Shown here: positions 36,639 through 43,589 of the stretch, one piece after another
How the letters are laid out: every line of letters begins with the position of its first letter
Position numbering within the stretch: position 1 is the stretch's first letter
Assembly (NCBI RefSeq): GCF_032302195.1
Contig: NZ_CP135275.1
Span: forward strand, 3,100,001 to 3,164,000
DNA from: Paenibacillus sp. MMS20-IR301
GTDB lineage: Bacteria > Bacillota > Bacilli > Paenibacillales > Paenibacillaceae
Direction: 5' to 3'
Length of the DNA: 64,000 nt
The notes under the pieces: model-generated
Told to the model about the DNA's origin: nothing
Seen by the model: only the letters and a program-made list of their open reading frames with translations
Databases searched by the model: none
Program-made: the position numbers and the translations under genes

Positions 36639-38738
36639 TCAATGACTAAGAAATAAATCCCCGAATGCATTGATATCCTTCACCATCCCGATGCCGCCGT
36701 TATACTCAATCCAGCCCCGGCGCCCGTTGCCGTCATTGTCGTTGACCAGCAGCGCGAATTTCAGCTTCAGGCCAGCCTGCACCCGGTCAGTCTCGCAGGT
36801 CAGCCCGCTCCAGGGGATGGCTGCTTCATAGGCGGTAGTCTGTCCTTTGCGTACGACCGCCGCCTGAAGCGGAAGCGTGTCACCGGCGTCGAAGCCGCGC
36901 GGGGCCAGCCAGCGCCATTTCAGCAGCTTCCCCCGGCCGTCTCCGGCAATGCCGGCTTCATGATATCCGCCGGGATTACTTCCGTCAGGGTTGGTAATCC
37001 CTAGGGCAAACTGCAGGCTGTCACCGCTCCAGATCGCATCAGCCGCAGCACTCTGTGAATGAACATCATCGGTCACTTCAAGCGCCAGATAGAAATTCTC
37101 GGCATCCCAGGAGGTATAACCGGATGTGCTGAGATCCTGTCTGCCGCCCCAGCCCTCCAGCCTGACTCCGCTGATGTCAAACCGCGTCTGTGCTGCCCAC
37201 TCTTCAAGGTTCCCGTCGATCTGAACCGGCTTAGTAAGCCTCGGACTCTGGGAGGCACGGGACAGCTGTTTCCTCTCCTGCAGCAGCATACCGGCTGAAT
37301 TATAGCCACGCATCGTCCAGCTTCCGGTAACCAGTTCAGGAATAATAAGCGTTTCCGACTGTTCCGGCTCCAGCCCTTCTATCTTCGTTGCGTAAGAACC
37401 TGATGTCTGGCCTGCACCCCCGTAATCTATCTCATACGATCCGCTGAATGGCTGCTTCGATTGATTGGTCAGCACAATCCGGGTCTTAATGGTGCTGGCT
37501 GCATCATCATAATACGATTCCATTTCGGTCTTGAGCGGATTGATTACACTCACGTTCACGGCATAACCTGCGGAGACTCCGCTGGCCTGGACTACAGCAA
37601 TGCGGACATAATAATCGCCTTGCTTAAGCCCGGCGGGAATTTGAATCCGCAGAGACTGATCATCCTGTTCCGCCAGCTTCCACCCGGCCGGCAGGCTGAC
37701 CTTAAGCATATCGGCGGCCGTATCCGCCTTATAGCCTTCCGGCAGCGCAAGACTGAAATCATCCCCTGAAGCTGCTGTTATGCCCGCATTCTCCGGAAGC
37801 CAGCCGGAACCTTGGCGGTTCATAACATTCCAGAGGAACGCAGCCGCCGTATCCATAATCTGCTCTTGAAACCGTTCATCCTTATAGTCATGACCTCCGC
37901 CCTCCAGCGTGTAGAGCTCATGAGAGATTCCGCGGGCCTGCAGCATCTCGCTTAACTCCACACTAGTCTCATAAGGAACCGACCTGTCGAGTGTACCATG
38001 GATCATCAGCACCGGCGGCAGGCCCGGTTGGACACTGTCGGTTAGTGCTCCGCCATATATATCCACGATTGCAGCTACCGGCTTGATTAAACCGGGATCA
38101 CTCTTCAGATACTTATTGGCAAAGTTAAGTGAAATCTGTCCTCCGGCAGAGTCGCCGCCCAGAAACAGCCGGCCCCTATCCAGCCCATAGGTGTCCGCAT
38201 TCTGCCTGATCCAGCCCAGCACATCTGCGATATCCTCGCAGGCATCAAGCAAAGTGTCGTTGAAACGGATCGACGGTTCCTTCTTCAGCCGGTAGTTTAC
38301 CGCCAGGACGGCGTAGCCCCGCTTGGCCAGACCCGCAGAGAACGCTCCGGCATCCTCTTTGCTCCCTCCGCTATAGCCGCCCCCGTGAATGAATATGAAC
38401 ACCGGGTGAAGCGCGCTTGGGTCTCCTGCCGGCTGATACAGATCGAGCTGAAGAGCTTCTTCAGCAGTACCTTCATTCCGCTTGCCCGCATAGACGATAT
38501 CCTTCTGTACCTGGACTTCATATTGCGGGTTAAGGTAGAGAAGCGGATTCTGCGCATTATCCACTACTGCACTGACTGGCTCTGCTGCTATTCCTGCCTC
38601 CGCTTCCGCTGCTGCCGTCAGCGGAGCGGAAGCCGGAGCAGAATCCGGAGGACCCTGACTGTTCTGCCTTCCTATTAAAAGCCATACCGCGATAATTGCC
38701 AGGACAACCGGCAGCACATACAGAAGCCGACGTTTCAT
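36639..38738 (-). CDS. Membrane-anchored esterase/lipase with CBM9-like C-terminal domain
   Basis: A 699-residue extracytoplasmic protein. The N-terminal anchor is RRLLYVLPVVLAIIAVWLLI. Residues about 80-310 are a carboxylesterase-type alpha/beta hydrolase (FIFIHGGGYSGGS oxyanion motif, FLGGDSAGGQISLNFA with nucleophile Ser, LEGGGHDYKD with catalytic His). A middle beta-sandwich region (NEW-like alpha-galactosidase or Ig type, LKQGDYYVRIAV) follows. The last 200 residues resemble a family-9-like carbohydrate-binding domain (VQIDGNLEEWA, SWDAENFYLALEVTDD, AIWSGDSLQFALG). It probably deacylates a polysaccharide outside the cell; this is inference from the binding module. Confidence 0.85.
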   Translation of the reverse strand: MKRRLLYVLPVVLAIIAVWLLIGRQNSQGPPDSAPASAPLTAAAEAEAGIAAEPVSAVVDNAQNPLLYLNPQYEVQVQKDIVYAGKRNEGTAEEALQLDLYQPAGDPSALHPVFIFIHGGGYSGGSKEDAGAFSAGLAKRGYAVLAVNYRLKKEPSIRFNDTLLDACEDIADVLGWIRQNADTYGLDRGRLFLGGDSAGGQISLNFANKYLKSDPGLIKPVAAIVDIYGGALTDSVQPGLPPVLMIHGTLDRSVPYETSVELSEMLQARGISHELYTLEGGGHDYKDERFQEQIMDTAAAFLWNVMNRQGSGWLPENAGITAASGDDFSLALPEGYKADTAADMLKVSLPAGWKLAEQDDQSLRIQIPAGLKQGDYYVRIAVVQASGVSAGYAVNVSVINPLKTEMESYYDDAASTIKTRIVLTNQSKQPFSGSYEIDYGGAGQTSGSYATKIEGLEPEQSETLIIPELVTGSWTMRGYNSAGMLLQERKQLSRASQSPRLTKPVQIDGNLEEWAAQTRFDISGVRLEGWGGRQDLSTSGYTSWDAENFYLALEVTDDVHSQSAAADAIWSGDSLQFALGITNPDGSNPGGYHEAGIAGDGRGKLLKWRWLAPRGFDAGDTLPLQAAVVRKGQTTAYEAAIPWSGLTCETDRVQAGLKLKFALLVNDNDGNGRRGWIEYNGGIGMVKDINAFGDLFLSH

Positions 38739-38888
38739 AACATAGAACCTCCCGGAATGATTTCTTGGCCTTATTCTAGAATTCCGGGCTTAATTTTACA
38801 ATTACGCAGTTCATTGTTTATCAGGTGTTATTCTACGGATCAACCGCATAGCAAGTAGGGTAAGACGAGGGATTACTCCCTCGGACTC

Positions 38889-38926
38889 CCCGTCAAACCG
38901 TGCATGCGGATTTCCCGCACACGGCT
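38889..38926 (-). ncRNA. Group II intron domain V
   Basis: A 34-base hairpin starting with the catalytic AGC triad (AGCCGTGTGCGG), capped by a GAAA tetraloop and closed by TCCGCATGCACGGTT. This is the most conserved signature of group II introns and marks the catalytic core. Confidence 0.9.
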
Positions 38927-39000
38927 TTCCTTCGTCAGTTCCCCATCTTCAGGAGTGAGTTTCCTTCATCCGTCGCCGGATTGCCTATTTCACTCCTGAA

Positions 39001-40167
39001 TTAGGAACGTGTGGTGAGTAAGCTTGTTAGAAATACCATTCCCGCTGATTCCAGTACCTTGTTTGGAATCAGCCGGTTTGACACCGTAGATTTCTTTTGG
39101 CGCATAAAGGCTCGCACCCTCATTCGCGTCCATTCATCCAGACGTTGAAACTTTTTCTTCACATTCCCTATACCAAAATAATTTCCAAATCCTCGGATGA
39201 TTTCGTTTAGTGTCTTGAGCATTTCGTTCAGATTGTTCCCTTGCTGCCTACGCGTTGCGTTTCGGATTTTATCCTTATATTTCTTCACTTTCGCGTCCGG
39301 CAAGGTCACATACTCTTTCCGATAGTCGAATCCCAGAAAACGAAATCCTTCTTCGAAATCTACTACTTTTGTTTTCTCCGGATGCATCCGCAGCCCTAGG
39401 TCCTCTTCCAGGATCTTCTTTGCTGTCAAGTACGCTTCTTTTGCCTGTTCCTTGCTCTTGCATAGGATCACGGCATCGTCCGCGTACCTGACTACAGCGA
39501 ATCCCTGCTCCTTCATTTCCCAGTCAAACGTATTCAGATAGATGTTCGCCAAGAGCGGCGAGATCACTCCGCCCTGAGGAGACCCGATTTCTGTTTCATG
39601 GAACTGATCATCTTCCATGATTCCCGCCGTTAGCCATCCGCGGATGAGCGTCAGCACTTTTCCGTCGGTGATTCTCCCTCGCACCTTCTCCATGAGTCCT
39701 TCGTGTGGAATTTCATCGAAGAAAGATACAATATCCAGGTCTACCACATGTTCATATCCGTTTCGTTTGGCTCTCCGAATGGCCCGTATGGCTTGATGCG
39801 CCGAGTATCCTGCCCGAAAACCAAAGCTATAATAGTAAAAATCCTCTTCGAAGATAGGCTCAATGATTTGACGGACGGCTTGCTGACAGATTCGATCCCT
39901 GACCGTGGGAATGCCTAGCGGTCTTAATTTCCCATTTTCCTTCTCGATATAACGTCTGCGCACCGGATTGGGTACGTAACGACCCTGCTGCAATAACCTC
40001 TGGAGTTCCCTTAGGTTTATGTGCAGATTCTTTTCGTACATTTCAATGCTTACGCCGTCCACACCGCCGCTTCCTTGATTCTTCTTCACCGATAGCCACG
40101 CTTCGTGCAGATTGTTCATTTGGTATACCTTATCGATTAAGGAGTAGTAACGTCTTTTCGGTTTCAT
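39001..40167 (-). CDS. Group II intron reverse transcriptase/maturase
   Basis: A 388-residue intron-encoded protein. Reverse-transcriptase blocks are visible: NQGSGGVDGVSIEMYE, LRPLGIPTVRDRICQQAV, DLDIVSFFDEIPHEGLM, SPQGGVISPLLANIYLN and the active-site RYADDAVILCKS. Block 7 (FRFLGFDYRKEYV) is followed by a maturase/GIIM-like domain (FGNYFGIGNVKKKFQRLDEW). No HNH endonuclease is present, as in class C introns. It splices the intron RNA and copies it into DNA at new sites. The ATG at 40167 follows AAGGTGG; a longer frame to 40227 lacks a ribosome binding site. Confidence 0.9.
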   Translation of the reverse strand: MKPKRRYYSLIDKVYQMNNLHEAWLSVKKNQGSGGVDGVSIEMYEKNLHINLRELQRLLQQGRYVPNPVRRRYIEKENGKLRPLGIPTVRDRICQQAVRQIIEPIFEEDFYYYSFGFRAGYSAHQAIRAIRRAKRNGYEHVVDLDIVSFFDEIPHEGLMEKVRGRITDGKVLTLIRGWLTAGIMEDDQFHETEIGSPQGGVISPLLANIYLNTFDWEMKEQGFAVVRYADDAVILCKSKEQAKEAYLTAKKILEEDLGLRMHPEKTKVVDFEEGFRFLGFDYRKEYVTLPDAKVKKYKDKIRNATRRQQGNNLNEMLKTLNEIIRGFGNYFGIGNVKKKFQRLDEWTRMRVRAFMRQKKSTVSNRLIPNKVLESAGMVFLTSLLTTRS

Positions 40168-40964
40168 TGGTGTTTCACCACCTTTATCGTTACTCACCAA
40201 GCTGGTCTTGTTTTCGCTACAGAGCATCGATTCCTTGCTCGTTCCATCCCGGCAACTGCGTGTTAGAAAAAAAAAACCTTCAATCGCTCCTGCTGCCTTT
40301 GGATGTACTCAGGTCGTCAGTTTGCCTCATCCCCAAGCGTTCTTTCGCTCTCGGCGGGACGTACCCTCTCGGTCAAACCCTCGCTGGTTTAAGACGTTTA
40401 CGATCTCCACTCACGAACACTCACGAGCTTTGACGAAGCACGTTCCCTTCGCCTCTGTCTCTCCTCTTTTGGAGTGAGAGCAGGGTATGCGACACCACTT
40501 TTTTTTTTTTTTTCCTCTGGCTACTTGCCGCTAAAAAAAAAAAAATTTGGGCACATACTCATCCGGGTTTTCTCCTCCAGTCTGTTACCAGCTTTCATTG
40601 GCCCGAATTTACTCACTACTACGGAACGATCCGCCATCTCGCAGCCCTTCGGCTTGGCTTTCCCTCTCGGTTATACCGCCCCTACCTTATCCGCGTTTGC
40701 GCCAAGGAGACTACGAGACTTCCCTCAGTTATCTGCACCTTCTGTTCCATCCATCCTGACCCTAAATACGTCGATGAGTCCTACAGGTCATGTCCCTTTG
40801 GTTGTTTTCCTGTAAGATATACGATTTTGTATAGGTTTCCCCGTTTTCTTGGCGGGTCACCCCGCATCGCCGCCACCTCTGGTTCACTGCATTCCGGGCT
40901 GGACTTTGCCTGCAGGCCCTTCGGATTCTTCCTCACGGAAGACACCCTGCCAATCCCGCACGTG

Positions 40965-40995
40965 AGTGCCGGATTTCTACTTCGGCTACGGCACT
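40965..40995 (-). terminator. Hairpin at the 5' exon of the group II intron (probable insertion target)
   Basis: AGTGCCG and CGGCACT form a 7-bp stem with a 17-base loop that ends three bases before the intron start. Class C introns prefer such stems. Confidence 0.5.
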
Positions 40996-41003
40996 TTAAA
41001 GGG

Positions 41004-41054
41004 TAAAGTTACCGGGTGGATTTGAACCACCTAGATGATGCGACTGTGAGGCGC
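41004..41054 (-). tRNA. tRNA-like 3' remnant (T arm only)
   Basis: On the minus strand GGTGG-TTCAAAT-CCACC (41031-41015) is a perfect T-arm with a consensus TTCRANY loop. It is followed by seven bases that could be an acceptor strand (CGGTAAC). No D arm, anticodon arm or complementary acceptor strand is found upstream, where a protein-gene terminator lies. It is therefore at most the 3' remnant of a tRNA gene, as can be left by integration or deletion. It could also be chance. Confidence 0.3.
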
Positions 41055-41056
41055 AC

Positions 41057-41082
41057 AAAAAAACCGCAGATCAGCTCTGCGG
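41057..41082 (-). terminator. Terminator of the CD3324-like gene, containing its stop codon in the loop
   Basis: On the minus strand CCGCAGA-GCTGA-TCTGCGG is followed by TTTTTTT. The TGA of the gene is the last part of the loop. Confidence 0.85.
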
Positions 41083-41346
41083 GTTCTTGGAATATACAAT
41101 TTTGCGGATGCTGTCTGCAGACAAGCCATATTGCTCTGACAAATGGTCGACCGACAAGCCTTCGCGGAAGGACTTCCGGATCTCCCCGTTCCGGAGCAGA
41201 TAGAACCCTCTTGCCCCGGAGCTTTCGCCCCATTTTCTCCGGTCACTCGGACGGGTGGGGATATATAAAGCTTCCCCTTGAATATATTGCTGAACTTCCT
41301 TAAGCAGATGTTCGGGCAACAGCCCGGATGCGTTTACACTTTTCAT
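41071..41346 (-). CDS. CD3324-like small HTH protein
   Basis: A 91-residue cytosolic protein resembling the CD3324/Mor-activator-like group. The N-terminal helix is LLPEHLLKEVQQYIQGEALYI, followed by a basic RPSDRRKWGES patch and a C-terminal helix-turn-helix (GLSVDHLSEQYGLSADSIRK IVY). It probably binds DNA; targets are unknown. The ATG at 41346 has AAGGAG ten bases upstream, and that site lies in the 3' arm of an 8-bp hairpin. An 18-codon leader frame and alternative stem-loops precede it. Its stop codon is inside its terminator loop. It adjoins the group II intron insertion site. Confidence 0.72.
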   Translation of the reverse strand: MKSVNASGLLPEHLLKEVQQYIQGEALYIPTRPSDRRKWGESSGARGFYLLRNGEIRKSFREGLSVDHLSEQYGLSADSIRKIVYSKNPQS

Positions 41347-41356
41347 CTCTGGCCAG

Positions 41357-41489
41357 CTCCTTAAAATATATTGATCTTTTAAGGGCAAAGCCTGTGGATG
41401 AATAACCGTACCAGATTGTTACTTCAGGCGAATAAATCCGCTCCATGCCAAGCTTTCGCCTTAGTTATTCCACAGGCTTTGCATGGAGC
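41357..41489 (-). promoter_or_regulatory. Candidate translational attenuator (mutually exclusive stem-loops) before the CD3324-like gene
   Basis: Three stems are visible in the minus-strand transcript. (I) 41489-41476 pairs with 41453-41440 (14-base arms GCTCCATGCAAAGC and GCTTGGCATGGAGC, one A-G mismatch). (II) the leader 3' half GCAAAGCCTGTGG plus AATAAC pairs with a distal GTTATT-CAT-CCACAGGCTTTGC, 19 bp with a 3-base bulge, ending at 41385. (III) CCTTAAAA (41384-41377) pairs with TTTTAAGG (41366-41359), hiding the Shine-Dalgarno sequence. I and II share the same leader bases and exclude each other, as in erm-type leaders. Confidence 0.6.
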
Positions 41490-41521
41490 TTGCCCAGTAC
41501 GTATTCGATTCTTTTTAACAT
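41465..41521 (-). CDS. 18-residue leader peptide
   Basis: An 18-codon frame, MLKRIEYVLGKLHAKPVE, preceded by a near-ideal GGAGGTGA six bases before the ATG. Its last ten codons make up the shared arm of the two competing stems. A ribosome stalled or paused there would change which stem forms. The strength of its ribosome binding site, well above need for a peptide this short, is typical of regulatory leaders. No homologue is recognised. Confidence 0.55.
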   Translation of the reverse strand: MLKRIEYVLGKLHAKPVE

Positions 41522-41747
41522 CGTCTCTCACCTCCCGGACAGCATCTGCAGCCGCCGTTATAATTACATATCCTGGATTCTACCTTTTCTATTCTAGAGC
41601 AATCCTCACAGTGATTCAACGGGAAGCTCCCTCTGCCCGGCACATAATATTAAATATAATTAAACTTTCCGGGGAATAGAATGGTTTTTTGCCGGCTTCA
41701 ATTATATAATAGGACTTATATGGTAAAGAAAGGGTGCTGATAATCCA

Positions 41748-43439
41748 ATGAAATTCACTGAATACCGTTATGAACGTCCGGATGCGGAGCAATTCAAAAC
41801 TGACTTCAGGAGTTTGCTGAAGGGCCTGGAGACAGGCAGTCTGGAGGAGCAAAAAGCTGCAATCGCTGCTATGAACGAGCTGCGCAGCAAATTCGACACA
41901 ATGCAGACACTGGTCAGCGTACGCCACTCCATTAATACTGAAAATGCTTTTTACAAGGCGGAGCAGGACTACATGGATGAGACCGGTCCGGTTATCCAGG
42001 AGTACATAACTGACTATTACAAAGCGCTTGTCAATTCCCCGTTCAGAGCTGAATTTGAGCAGGAATGGGGTACACAGCTGATGCAGCTGGCTGAAATTTC
42101 ACTGCGTACCTTCAGTCCGGAAATCATCAGTGACCTGCAGCTTGAGAATAAGCTGATCTCTGAATACTCCCAGCTGATCGCTTCGGCCAAAATTATGTTC
42201 GACGGTGAAGAGCGTACGCTCGCCCAGCTGATTCCTTATGATACCTCAACAGACCGCGAGATACGTAAGGGCGCATTCGACGCCCGGTTCGGTTTCATGG
42301 CAGAGCAAGAACCTGAGCTTGACCGCATTTATGACGAGCTCGTTAAAGTGCGGACTGCAATTGCAGTCAAGCTTGGATATAAGAGCTTCGTGGAACTCGG
42401 ATACGACCGGATGGGCCGTACTGATTACAATGCCGAAATGGTAGCCAATTTCCGTAAGCAGGTGCTGGAGCACATCGTGCCGGTTGCCACTAAGCTGAAA
42501 CAGCGGCAGAACGGGCGCCTGGGACTCGGGGAATTGAAATTCTTCGATGAAGGCATTAATTTCAACTCCGGCAATGCGGCTCCCAAAGGTGATCCTGACT
42601 GGATTGTAGCTAACGGAGCCAAGATGTATAAGGAAATGTCGCCGGAAACAGATGAATTCTTCACGTTCATGCAGGACAACGGGCTGATGGATCTGGTTAG
42701 CAAAAAAGGCAAGGAGTTCGGCGGTTACTGCACCTTCTTCAGCGATTATCAGGCGCCGTTCATTTTCTCCAACTTTAACGGCACTTCAGGCGATATTGAT
42801 GTGCTGACCCACGAGGTCGGCCATGCCTTCCAGGCGTACTCCAGCCGTAATCTGGCTGTGCCGGAATATACTTTCCCGACTTCTGAAGCTGCTGAAATCC
42901 ACTCTATGAGCATGGAGTTCTTCGCCTGGCCGTGGATGGACCTGTTCTTCAAGGAGGATACCGACAAATACCGGTTCAATCATCTGGGAGACAGCCTGCT
43001 GTTCATTCCATATGGTGTCTCCGTGGATGAATTCCAGCATTTCGTCTATGCACATCCGGAAGCGACTCCGCTTGAACGCAAGCAGGCTTGGCGGGAAATC
43101 GAGCAGAAGTATTTGCCGCACCGCGATTATGACGGCAACGTATATCTGGAGCAGGGCGGCTTCTGGCAGAAGCAGGCTCATATCTACAAGTATCCGTTCT
43201 ACTATATTGACTACACGCTGGCCCAGCTGTGCGCTTTCCAGTTCTGGAAACGCTCGAATGAGGATTTTAAATCCGCGTGGTCCGATTATCTGCAGCTCTG
43301 CCAGGCAGGCGGCAGCCAGTCCTTCACGAAGCTGGTCGGGCTTGCCGGACTCATCTCACCGTTTGAGGACGGCTGCATCAGCTCCGTCATCGGAGAGATT
43401 GACAGCTGGCTGAACGGTATCGACGACAAAGCGCTGTAA
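41748..43439 (+). CDS. M3-family oligoendopeptidase
   Basis: A 563-residue zinc metallopeptidase of family M3 (PepF/thimet-like oligopeptidase). The zinc motif is DVLTHEVGHAFQAY (H-E-x-x-H), with the downstream Glu ligand in SEAAEIHSMSMEFF. Conserved C-terminal elements such as YIDYTLAQLCAFQFW are present. It lacks a signal peptide and would degrade short peptides (about 6-20 residues) in the cytosol. The gene is monocistronic, bounded by an AT-rich promoter region (TATATAAT at about 41704) and a strong terminator. Confidence 0.92.
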   Translation: MKFTEYRYERPDAEQFKTDFRSLLKGLETGSLEEQKAAIAAMNELRSKFDTMQTLVSVRHSINTENAFYKAEQDYMDETGPVIQEYITDYYKALVNSPFRAEFEQEWGTQLMQLAEISLRTFSPEIISDLQLENKLISEYSQLIASAKIMFDGEERTLAQLIPYDTSTDREIRKGAFDARFGFMAEQEPELDRIYDELVKVRTAIAVKLGYKSFVELGYDRMGRTDYNAEMVANFRKQVLEHIVPVATKLKQRQNGRLGLGELKFFDEGINFNSGNAAPKGDPDWIVANGAKMYKEMSPETDEFFTFMQDNGLMDLVSKKGKEFGGYCTFFSDYQAPFIFSNFNGTSGDIDVLTHEVGHAFQAYSSRNLAVPEYTFPTSEAAEIHSMSMEFFAWPWMDLFFKEDTDKYRFNHLGDSLLFIPYGVSVDEFQHFVYAHPEATPLERKQAWREIEQKYLPHRDYDGNVYLEQGGFWQKQAHIYKYPFYYIDYTLAQLCAFQFWKRSNEDFKSAWSDYLQLCQAGGSQSFTKLVGLAGLISPFEDGCISSVIGEIDSWLNGIDDKAL

Positions 43440-43458
43440 CAGCAGAATAACATACGCA

Positions 43459-43500
43459 AACGAGCCTTTAGAATTCTATCTAAGGCTCGTTTGTTTTTTT
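43459..43500 (+). terminator. Terminator of the oligoendopeptidase gene
   Basis: AACGAGCCTTTAG pairs with CTAAGGCTCGTT around AATTCTAT, followed by TGTTTTTTT. Confidence 0.85.
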
Positions 43501-43589
43501 CAGGACAATTATGTTATAACCATTAAGAAACTCAAGCTCTTGATTTACAAGAAAAGTTGCCCTTAAGGCAGGGAAGGCTAAGCTGCGGT

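Larger units (their letters stand above)
38855..40961 (-). mobile_element. Group II intron (about 2.1 kb) with internal reverse transcriptase
   Basis: On the minus strand the element starts with the GTGCG consensus at 40961 and ends CCCTAC at 38855. The 3' part contains a canonical domain V and a domain VI-like stem. The reverse transcriptase gene lies in domain IV. A 7-bp hairpin (40965-40995) stands three bases before the 5' end, the usual insertion context of bacterial class C introns, which target DNA after terminator-like stems. The domain I-IV RNA covers 40168-40961 and contains long T15 and A13 runs. Boundaries are by inspection and could be off by several bases. Confidence 0.82.

Noticed and set aside
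40208..40815. Several plus-strand open frames of 70-113 codons
   Set aside because: They lie antisense to the group II intron RNA domains and run through homopolymers; no ribosome binding sites or domains. Known artefact of intron sequence.
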